DNA from: Heliocidaris erythrogramma
Taxonomy: Eukaryota; Echinodermata; Echinoidea; Camarodonta; Echinometridae
NCBI GenBank assembly: GCA_025617745.1
Contig: CM046871.1
Coordinates: forward strand, 31,627,579 to 31,691,578
Length of the DNA stretch: 64,000 nt
Reading direction: 5' to 3'
Shown here one piece after another: positions 37,801 to 49,200 of the stretch (the stretch's first letter is position 1; every line of letters starts with the position of its first letter). The notes below the pieces were generated by a model. The model was given only the letters and a program-made list of their open reading frames with translations. It did not search any database and had not been told where the DNA came from. The translations under genes were made by a program, and so were the position numbers.

Positions 37801-40267
37801 TCGGGTATTTGAACCGGATATCCGGGTATTCGAACCGGACCCGGGTTGGTGGGTACAGGTGGGTACAGAGACGCCCGACTCAGAAGTAGTAGTCGCCCCT
37901 TGGGGGCTAACCTTCTTCTTCTTGGCCCCCCTGACACATGAGGTGAACACACAGTCGATGTCAAGGGGAGAGAGTCCGCCCCGCCTGCTGGCTGGGCAGT
38001 ACTCAGGCGCCTACGTTTCTGGGCAGGCGGTCACGTGACCGCTCCCTTTACCCACTTGAAAACGGGCGCCGCTTCCGTAGTAAACCCTTTGTACTGGGTA
38101 CATTAGGAAGATCACGACTCTCTTTACTCTTTCCCGCCTTGCTTGGATTAGAAGCGTGCGGAGAGAGACAAAGAGAGCCGACCCCTGAGCGAACAACATC
38201 TATGGCTAGTGAGCGAGAAGTGCAGCTCGAGCGAGACGAACTGTGGGCTGGGGTAGACCCACAGTTTTATCGGTGAGAGGTATTGGACGGGTTAGGCACT
38301 CACTCTCACCGTTATACAAGTCTCTTCTTCGAGAGAGGTATTGGCCATGTTTCAGGACTCACTCTCTCGGTATATCCCGCATGAGTTGGTCGTCAGAACA
38401 GACGACGAACTCATAACGGGGCGAGCCGTACACAAGGCAGGCCCTAACTTACCTTGGTCGAGGCTCCGGGGAAGTTATAATGTTGGTGCGAGATGAAAAT
38501 CTCGCAGCCAACCCTTCCAAGGCTGGGCGAGTCCCCTTATAAGTATTTAAATACTGGGGAACGCCAGCCGAAACGGAGACCTCGACATGGCTGAAAATAA
38601 AGACAAGCAAACAAATATAGAAACCCATATTTGGTAATAAATTTATTATTACAAACAATATAGATCTATAAAAGGGTAACAACCAACTCACATTAGTCGG
38701 AGTGGGAATAAACTCCTATTACGGAGACACAACGTTTTGATAAGACCGCTTGTCTAAGCGCGTTGAATCAACCACCTACAGACACGGGGGGCAGCCCGAC
38801 ACAGTGTACTAGTACACCGTCTGTGAATAAAGCCCCGAAAGTGAGGAAAAACGGCAAAGTAATTTCATTAATTTACCGTGAAGGAGGTTGACTCAGGAAA
38901 AATCCGATACACCAAAATGAATGTGAAAACATGGTGAACGGGATTTTTATTGCGAAAGGCAACCAAAAATGCTTTTGGAGGTAAAAATCTCGCAATTTAG
39001 GTTAAGACTTAGCTTCATAGATGTCACTTCTCTGACGGGCGAGAACGGAAGAGGAAGAGTATGGCGGTGGCGCGATTGGATTGGTGGACGGGGAGTACGC
39101 GCGCGCAGGCAGGGGCTGCGCGTTTTAGACTTAGTTTTTCTCGAATGACGGCATAGTTTGGGAAACTAGCAAATAGGTAGATACATCGATTTATTGCTGT
39201 AAATAAGTCTTTCATTGCCAGGAACGTATTCCGTTTTTCTCTACTCCCATAAATTGCAATTTTCCATTCATCCGCGCATAAAAAAATTTGCCGCTACGAT
39301 GTTTGAGGCAGTTTACCGTTTCAAGTCCGAACGGGCCTCAAGTATCATCTACATGCACCCTGTAGATATGAAGACATACAAGGTCAAAAATCTTGAAAAC
39401 ACAATATTGATATCCTCTTTAACAGCACCTTCACAAATCCATACATGCATGTACATATAATCCTTAAAACTAACTTTATCCCCATGCTCAGCATGAAAAT
39501 ATCTGGTAAAATGACTTTTTCTTCCCTAAAATAACCATTTAACTTTCCAAACAAACTAAGTATATGTTGTACACAGATACAAAATTTCTAGACAACACAT
39601 TGGTTAATCATAAGCATTGCAGTGCCATGTATCAGTAGATTTTGCCTTCATTTTGTAGTGTTAAATTTTACCAGTTTTGGCCAACCATATCACAACAGTG
39701 GTTTAGACCAGGATTTAGAGATAAACCCATGAATTCAGCAACATCTTGTAAAAAAGGCCTCACGATTGTTGAACAAAGAGTAAATGCATTATAATGTGTA
39801 CATGTACCTGCATGTTCATTACATAAACTACTTTGGCACCTCATGTATAGCTGTATTGTATGTGAGCTAGCTCTACTTCTAGTGCAAAAAAAGCAAGCGA
39901 GAGCTATTCAAGAATATGACTTGGGTACATTGTACCTGTTCTATGGCATAGCCCCTGGGTGGTAGGCAACGTTGGTTAGGGGGCGCAAAATGATAAGGCT
40001 TTTTGTACGAAAGGCAGCGGGGTAGGTGTGAAAAAATAACATGAAATTAATAAGGTGGTTAGTACGGAAAATCATATGATGTAAACATGATTGATTTAAA
40101 TAAATATTTGGTTGTAGAATAAATCATATGGTCAAGTAAAAAAGAGTGAGAGACAGACAAGAGAGAAAGACAGAGACAGAAATAAATAAAGAAAGAGAAA
40201 AGATAAAGAGAGAGAGAGAGAGAAAAGATAGAGAGAGAGAGAGAAAAGATAGAGAGAGAGAGAGAAA

Positions 40268-40299
<32 letters not shown>

Positions 40300-43200
40300 G
40301 GGGGGGGTTCAGGGGAGCGTTTCATCGAGTGTTTTGTCAGTGATTTTTACCGACAAATTAGCTCTCAGCCAATCAGATGCAAGGATTTCAGTAGCTTATA
40401 ACAGTTATCGGTAAAAATCACTGACAAAACACTTGATGAAGCGCCCCCTCCCCCCAGGTATTGCAATGAGAAAGCAAGGATAAGTAAAGAACTACAGGGT
40501 TTTTTTGAAAAACAAGATGAATGCGACTGCGTCTCCTATATGCCTCCGCCTAAATTCAGTTGATGGCTCAAACTGTTCTAGAAATATTTGATAACGAGGC
40601 TAAAAACCAGTAATTTCATGTAAGTTCATGTAAATTGACCTCTGTGACCTCTGACCTTTGACCTCCTTACCCCAAAATCTAATCAGTTCATCTTTGTATA
40701 GGGATACATACTGGTACCAAGTTTGAAGTTCTCACCTCAGATAGTTCTTGAGATATCGCAGTAACGGTGCTAAAAACCAGTAATTTCATGTAAATTGACC
40801 TCTGTGACCTCTGAACTTTGACCTACCTACCCCAAAATCTAATCAGTTCCTCTTTCTATGGCGATACATACTAGTACCAAGTTTGAAGTTCTTACCTCAA
40901 ACAGTTCTTCAGAAATCGCGGTAACGGTGCTACATGTAAAAACCAAGAATTTCATGTAATTTCATGTAAATTGACCTCTGTGACCTCTGACCTTTGACCT
41001 ACTTACCCCAAAATCTAATCAGTTCATCTTTCTATGGGGATACATACTGGTACCAAGTTTGAAGTTCTTACCTCAAACAGTTCTTGAGATATTAAGGTAA
41101 CGGTGCTAAAAACCAGTAATTTCATATAATTTCATGTAAATTGACCTCTGTGACCTCTGACCTTTGACCTACTTACCCCAAAATCTAATCAGTTCATCTT
41201 CGTATGGGGATACATACTACTACCAAGTTTGAGGTTCCTACCTCAAATGATTCTTCAGATATCGCGGTAACGAGAAGTGGGACGGACGGACGGACGGACA
41301 ACCCGAAAACATAATGCCTCCGGCACCCACCTTCGGTGGGCGGAGGCATAAAAAAGAGAGAAATCTAATCCTGAAAATAAGACATGATTTTAGTGCAAAT
41401 GGAAGCTGATTTGAAGCAGGTCACTACTGAGGAGTTACATCATATACATGTAGGAATACTTCAGGTTAAGATATAAGCATTAAAGTCCACGCTAAACTTT
41501 GCAGATTTTTATTAACATAAATCATTTTTAGCAATACCAAGATGAAAGAGATTTAGCTGGAAAAGTAACATGCTACAACCTTGTTTTGATAAGCCATATC
41601 CCGTGTAAAAGTTGTCAACAAACAGTAATGCAAAACCAGGTCTTCAACATATACTCCTGTGACATTTGTTCAAGGCTATCTTGGTCAAAGATATGTAGGG
41701 ATAGGGATTGGATTGCAATAGACCGCTTCTGTAATGTATGCAAATTTATGCACATATATTCTCTGAGCACCAAGTGACGAGCTATTCCATGAACCTGCTT
41801 TTTATAAACGAGCCTCAATGCTTGGAATCCAGTTTGCATACATTATTTGTAGCAGCTTGTATGTCCGGCAAGCTTTCAGGTTGTCAAGAACAACCTTTGT
41901 TTGAAAGGTATGCATAAAATTTGCATACATTACGGAAGTGGTCTATTAAAGAGAAGGTTGAGTTCTGGGTTAATGGTGAACAATAATTTGTGAGCTTTCT
42001 CATTCCGTTTATGTCAGTTTGGAAGATTATCATAGTTGATATGTCCCCTGATAAGGATTGCTCTTCAGTTGTCCTCATAATCCAAATACATGTATGAGAA
42101 ATAGCTGAAATGTTTGGGCCGAACATTCATGCCACATGTGGGTGCAGTCCCATATACCCATTTCTGTGTGCAGTGGATGTGCTTTTCAGCAAGATTAGGT
42201 CAATATCTTATCATTTTGATGGTTCCAAAACCTCACACTATACACCAATTCTTATGTAGACATGATCAACCTTTCCCACTTGCTTTGAGACAGTTTCTTT
42301 CACAATGATATCGCAGGACTAGAACTCAACTTTATCTTTAGGTCATAGATTAGGTTTACTGTTAGGGTTGGGTACTATAGTGTTGGGTCCAGGGTTGATG
42401 TGATGAAGTTGACTAGTGTTAGAAATAGACCACATGGCAATCTTTGGCTGAGCATATAGGTATGTCGTACAATCACAAAATTTGTCTCAGCGGATAGTTG
42501 TAAACTAAAACAGTGCAGTAGCATATATACCTGCACAGGTACATGTTAAGGAAAATTGGAAATCTATGCAAATGGGAGATACAAGCACATCCTTTCAGTA
42601 AAGAAACCTCATAATGGGGCAGATGCAGCTACATGTAGCTTTTTCTACAAAATCAAGGGCATGCATCAATCCTTTGGTTCCTACCTCTCTCATCGGTGTT
42701 TGAGCAGGGTTGTTGGCCGGTCTCTTCCTGTTCGTCCTCTTCTTGCCCTTCTTGTTGGTCGTCTCCTTGGAGCCCTCTACTGGTATGACCACGCCAACCT
42801 TGATCTCTGATTGGCTGGTGTCCATCTCCTGCACAGGTTTCTCGGCCTCCTGGTTGGTCGGGGGCGGTGGCTCCTCCTCGTCGGGTGGGACTTGGGGCGG
42901 GTCGAAGTAGTGGCTGTCCGATTTGACCTGAGAAGTGTGAGGGGATGAAGAGAAGTTTATAGGGAATCAGTCAAACAACCACCAAGTAACTCAATTATTG
43001 ATCAATCATTTAACAAGTTGATACTAAGCCCAATATAATTCAGGCTGGAGTCTGTGGGAAAATTTGTGTTATACCACAATCAAATCGTATGAAACAGGAT
43101 GATGGCAGTGATTATTGAGCAGCCTTACGTAACTTTGATGAGGGAATGCAAGATTAAACACAACCTTTGCTTTCCTGCCAAGTGTGCAAGTGCAGCTGTA

Positions 43201-46200
43201 AGAATTTGGGAAAAGGGAAAGGCTATTTTCACTCTAATCTTCAGAAGAAATTCAGATGATTTATTTGGCTCTGATGAAAAAGAGGATCATTTAAGTCTTT
43301 TCAAAAGGATGAATTGTTTTCTAATACAAATGCTGCAAAGTTGATAACATATACATGTATGAGTTCATAGAGTTTATGTTGATTATCGACTACATCTGCT
43401 CTAAGAAATTCATAGCCCAGGAAAGTGGTTCAAGCCTGCTGGTGGCATTTTTATGTGAGTGGTAGAGGGTAAGGCGATACTGATCCTGGTATCTCAAGGG
43501 TTTCCTCTCCATCCGGATACCACCAAATCATGCCCAGGAGAGGGGGGCAGGGTTAGGGTGGCATTCTTACCTGGTTATGTGAGTGGTAGAGGGTAAGGCG
43601 ATACTGATCCTGGTACCTCAAGGGTTTCCTCTCCATCTGGATACCACCGAACCACGCCCAGGAGAGAGGGGCGGGGTTAGGGTGGCATTCTTACCTGGTT
43701 ATGTGAGTGGTAGAGGGTAAGGTGATACTAATCCTGGTACCTCAAGGGTTTCCTCTCCATCTGGATACCACCAAATCACACCCAGAAGAGAGGGGCAGGG
43801 TTAGGGTGGCATTCTTACCTGGTTATGTGAGTGGTAGAGGATACTAATCATGGTACCTCAAGGGTTTCCTCTCCATCTGGATACCACCAAACCACGCCCA
43901 GGAGAGAGGGGCGGGTTAGGGTGGCATTCTTACCTGGTTATGTGAGTGGTAGAGGGTAAGGCGATACTGATCCTGGTACCTCAAGGGTTTCCTCTCCATC
44001 TGGATACCACCAAACCACGCCCAGGAGAGAGGGGCGGGGTTAGGGTGGCATTCTTACCTGGTTATGTGAGTGGTAGAGGATACTAATCATGGTACCTCAA
44101 GGGTTTCCTCTCCATCTGGATACCACCAAACCACGCCCAGGAGAGAGGGGCAGGGTTAGGGTGGCATTCTTACCTGGTTATGTGAGTGGTACAGGGTAAG
44201 CCGATACTGATCCTGGTACCTCAAGGGTTTCCTCTCCATCCGGATACCACCAAACCACGCCCAGGAGAGAGGGGCGGGGTTCTTGAGGATCTCTAATGTG
44301 TCCCAGGGGTTGATCTTCTGCTTGGCTGACACTTGCAAGCCCTTGGCAAGAAAGGGAGACAGGACAATTGTACATAAAGTAGTTCCAAGATGATGACTTG
44401 GGGTAATGTCATATACAGTGAAACCTATCTATAAAGACCACTCAAGGGAGACAAGAAAAGCAGTCTTTATTAGCAGGTGATCTTTATGTACAAGTTCCTT
44501 TAATACACGTTTCAATGAGAAACACGTTACAATGAGAAACACTTTTCAAGGGAAACGAAAATTGTGGTCTATATAGACAGGTGGTCTTTCTATACAGGTG
44601 GTCGCTAAAGCAGGTTTGACTATATCATTTGGCTAACAGTAACTATGGGTGTAGTATACAGTCAGACCGCAGGTCGTATGCAAATGAGCAAAAATCGCGC
44701 ATTTTATTTCCAGTGCCCGAAATGGACTCTCTCCCTGCACCCAGTCGGCTGTATCGCATGGTCATCTTTAAAGTTATGTTCTTAAATAAATATAAATGCT
44801 ATGCTCATTAGACTTTCTGCAAAAATAAATGAATAGTTTACCAACACAGGGATATTTTGTTTTAGTCAGAATTTTTTCACAAGATTTCAAGTTGTTAAAA
44901 GACATATAAAAAGTATATGAGCCGCCATCAAGACACATATGTATAGAAGCGCTGGAATCTCATCTTTTTCACCGTTACATTCAAAACATCCATAGATTTA
45001 TGACAGAGTCAGGATCCAGCAATATTCAGCCGCAGATCATCCGTTGTCAAGACCATGGTCAAGACCATAGAATCTTAGCCCTGTGATTGGCAAGCAAGCC
45101 ATCTGTAACCAAGTGCGCGTTGAATGAAACAATGCGCAACCTGTTGCTTCATCCTTGCGCAAACATGCGCATAGCTGTTGCCAGGCTGTGAGAAAACATC
45201 TTACGTGGTGGTAACCAATCGGAATGCTGGAATTGACTTTTTTAAAGACAAAGTGTGTACATTGGTTACATATTGCTGGATCCTGACCCTGTCATGAAGT
45301 GCACATTAATGTTATTTCAATCTTTGGAAAGTACAGAAAATGCCCTTTACGCTCATGTCAAATTTGCCCTGGCTCACAATAAAACTATGGTAGTTTTGGC
45401 CAGATTTATATTTCATTTCATTTCCATTTTTTGTCATAAAAGGAACACCATTTTTTACCAATTTCGTCTTTTATTTTGAAAACAACAAAAGCATGTCACA
45501 AATCTCTGATCCCTCTTCTTTTATTTGATGCATAACTCATGGCAATTGGTGAATGATAAGTAGTCTATTCAATAGTTTGCAAATAAGATGTTCCTGGCTG
45601 TTCTTGCTCATTATGTATTCATAGTCAGGCAGAACTGGAAATAAAATAGCGCGCTTTTTGGGGACCTGCGGATTGGCTGTATATGTGTGTTCTAGAGAAG
45701 CAAATACCAACAAAAAAACTCCCATGGTGCTAACAAATATTAGAATTGCTTCATTACCATCACTATATAAAAAAGTTTTCAGTTTGGGACTCTTGGATTT
45801 ATAAAATCCCATATCAGTATATACAGGACATTCCATCAGAATTTTCAGAATAGCTTCTAGGCAGTTTCTTTCACAACGCAATAACTCAATATTTAATATA
45901 ACCTGTAAAAATTCAGCTAAACCAGACCAGTATATTAAGTGTTCCCAGTAGACATACCTGTTTCTTATCAATCGAGTCAAAGCCAGTGATCTTGTTGCCT
46001 TTGGTGTCTATCAAGCTTCCCATGGGCTCACATGTGATGACCTCGATGGTCTTCCTAGGGACCGGTAGGAGCTGACGTACTAGGTTGATACCATCAGAAT
46101 GCTTGTCACCAACCTCTTTCTGTACATCAAGAATGCGAGACCAAGACAAGCAAAACAAGACTATACAATGATGGCATGATCCTTCAGAAATAGGAACAAG

Positions 46201-49200
46201 ACTAACCTTATCACAATGTAAATAATAACTGGTTTCGTTTTTTTCTGTATATAGCACCTTTCCAATTAAGTAACTGATCAAAGCGCTTTACAGTGTATTA
46301 TTACCCGGTCATTGGATTTAATTGCGATTTTGAACTCAGAGTGCACATTCTCCACAGACTCCACTTGGGAGCATTCCAGCTTGGCAACTATTTTACAGGC
46401 GGACACATGCTATTCTAGCCACAATGACGTTCGCATCCTACCAGGTACCCATTTAACACCTGGGTGGAGAGGAGCTATGTAGATAAAATGCCTTGCCCAA
46501 GGACATAAGTGCCGTGCCGGGGTTCCAACCCACGACCTTTGCATCCCCAGTCAAGTGATTAAACCAATCGACTACGACACCTCTACTATCACTAAGAGGA
46601 AAGTGAAGTTCAGAAGCAATGAAGTTTAAAAAGTTTCCTCCATTCAAAGTATCTAGAAGTAGCTCACTGGTTACTCTTATGAAGAAAATCTTGGTATATC
46701 CATTTCATAATGTCACCGGTGTGTTTCAGCACAAGTCTAATAATAATGATAATAATAGCTACATTTATATTACTCACATATCCATCCCCGGGGATGCTCA
46801 AGGCACCTACAAAGTACTACTATTACCCTGGCTTTATCCCAGCTGCCCTCGGGTACTAAAAGCATTTAAGGACTAAATTCTTACCAGGTACCCATTTACT
46901 ACACCTGGGAGAATGGCAAATGTAGATTAATGTCTTTCCAAAGAACATTAGTTCTTAATTGAACTGAGAACCATATGAGCCACAGTCCGGTGAATTATCC
47001 ACTTGACCACGCCACTTCTATTCTGTCTAATAGCAGTGTCTTTTCAAAAGAAGTAGGTGTAATCACGAGGGATTGTTAGAGAAAAATGCTGAAATTTGGA
47101 GTTACACTGTACCTTGAGTTTCTTAATAAGAGCTTGGTGAGATCTTCCCTTCTCCTCCCCTGCTCCCGGACTTCCACTGGCATCGGATGACAAGGTGCTA
47201 TTGATGAGAACCGATAACATGTCCAGCACAGTAGTGAACAGTTCACTGTAGGAAACAAAACAATGGTATCAAAACAATACATTAATATACAGGGTACGAT
47301 GTTGATATCGATAGTGATAATGGTAATGATGTTTTTTATTGATGCCGTTGAAGATATTAAGTTTGTTATTAAAATGGATTTAATATTCAAGATGATGATG
47401 GAGATAGTCATGATGTCGATGATGATCTTGATGATGATGATGGATGATGATGACGGTGATGATGATTATGATCTTGATGGTTATGATGATGATGATCTTG
47501 ATGATGATGATGATGATGATGAAGCTGATGTTGATAATGATGATGATGATGATGATGACAGAGATGATGTTGATGACAACAAAGATGATAATGGAAATGA
47601 TGCTGAAGATGATAGTTATAAAACCATGATGATGAGGCTTCTTGCATAATAATGAGAAATTTGGTAGTAATGATGATGGTGGTGGTAACGACGATAATGA
47701 TGATGTAGACCATGAAAATTTGGATGCTGCTGATTATCATACTTACTTTAAAACCAGAAAATTTCACAGGCATGCAAATTTTGAGAGGGGTCGAGATTCG
47801 TGAAGTTTCATGCCGCGAAATGATAAAATCACAATTGAAGCAGCATAAAATTATTGCAATTCACGAAAGTTTCTTGCTGCAAAATTGGCCGTCATTAACA
47901 ATTCGTGAAAGTTTTATGTCGCGAAAGTTTCTGGTATTACAGTATGATGTTGATACCGACATTGATCATGTTGATCTTGATGACGTTGGTGATGATCGAT
48001 ATTGATCGATGATATATTTGGTGATACATGTAATCACACACTTACTTGTTGGTATGTGGATCAACTGTTCCTGTGGTGATGAGTTGGAGTAAGGAAATTG
48101 ATATTGCTAGTGATCGATGATATTGGTGATACATGTAATCACACACTTACTTGTTGGTATGTGGATCAACTGTTCCTGTGGTGATGAGTTGGAGTAAGAG
48201 AAGAGCAAACTCCGTGGTCCATGTCAGACTACTCCTCATGATGGTATCAAACATATTCCCAACCTAATTTTGTCAAAATCAGAAGGAAACTAGATGAATA
48301 TTCGACCGCGCGGTCGGAATTTATGCCTCCGCCATCACCAGATTGGAAATTTATGGCATACATGTACACTCCAAACAGTTCTAAAGTTATCGCGAGAACG
48401 AACCATTTTTATGTACATAATGACCTCTGTGACCTTTGACCTTTGACCTTGAGACCCCAAAATCTAATCAGTTTATCGTCCCTCCCATATGCATACATGG
48501 GCCAAGTTACAAACTGATCAAAAAAATGGTTTTGAAGTTATCGCGAGAACGAACCATTTTTATGTACATAATGACCTCTGTGACCTTTGACCTTTGACCT
48601 TGAGACCCCAAAATCTAATCAGTTTATCGTCCCTCCCATATGCATACATGGGCCAAGTTACAAACTGATCCAAAAAACAGTTTTGAAGTTATCGCGAGAA
48701 CGAAAAGGGGACGGACGGACGGACAACCCGAAAACATAATGCCTCCGGCACCACCTACGGTGGGCGGAGGCATAAAAAAGCAGGCATTATAAATAATAAT
48801 AATAATAGCTACATTTATATTGCGCACGTATCCATCTCAGAGGATGCTCAAGGCGCTTACAAAGGAGTATTATTACCCTGGCTTTAGCCCAGCTGCCTTA
48901 AAGCGCTGAAAGCATTCAAGGAATAAATTCCTACCAGGTACCCATTTACTACACCTGGGTGGAGAGTGGCAAATGTAGATTAATGTCTTGCCAAAGGACA
49001 TTAGTGCCGCGGCGGGACTCGAACCACGAACCATGAGATCCACAGTCCGGTGACGTATCCACTAGACCATAACACCTCCACATTTCAATCCACCAATATA
49101 TTCATGAAAGTATAAAAATATATTCCAAATACATGTACATGTACATGGATGATGTTATCAATATGGAAAGCACACGCAAGCATTGTTGAGATATACACAT

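Larger units (their letters stand above)
34218..39203 (-). mobile_element. DIRS1-like tyrosine-recombinase retroelement (fossil, young)
   Basis: This is an approximately 5.0 kb element in the large MED12 intron. Parts, in minus-strand order: an unassigned 5' region (about 37800-39000), reverse transcriptase (about 36500-37790), RNase H (about 36000-36470, with an [17 protein letters not shown]-type motif) and a DIRS-type tyrosine recombinase (34605-35324). The inverted terminal repeats and an internal complementary region are listed separately and are diagnostic for DIRS elements. The 141-bp cores of the two terminal repeats look identical, so the insertion is recent. The coding part nevertheless appears broken, with several breaks. 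Family assignment is firm from the domain order plus the terminal structure. Confidence 0.85.
32688..42684 (-). other. MED12 intron u-v (10 kb)
   Basis: Besides the elements listed, 39204-40140 and 41350-41945 are AT-rich with no recognised feature. 33200-33590 holds nothing recognisable. A GA microsatellite at 40144-40303 runs directly into a foldback MITE. The intron is by far the largest in the gene because of insertions. Confidence 0.5.

Noticed and set aside
34218-39203. LTR retrotransposon or Polinton as the class of the 5 kb element
   Set aside because: The ends are inverted with an internal complementary region, and a tyrosine recombinase is present, so DIRS fits better.
43450-44160. 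Additional MED12 coding exons in the exon-t array
   Set aside because: The copies lack a proper acceptor and pyrimidine tract, and their spacing breaks the frame. The gene reads cleanly from exon t to exon u without them.
43450-44280. CRISPR-like array
   Set aside because: Units are adjacent copies of one exon-intron boundary with no variable spacers, in a eukaryotic intron.
47263-47773. Poly-Asp, poly-Met and poly-His ORFs
   Set aside because: They run through a GAT microsatellite inside a MED12 intron and lack a signal peptide or conserved start.
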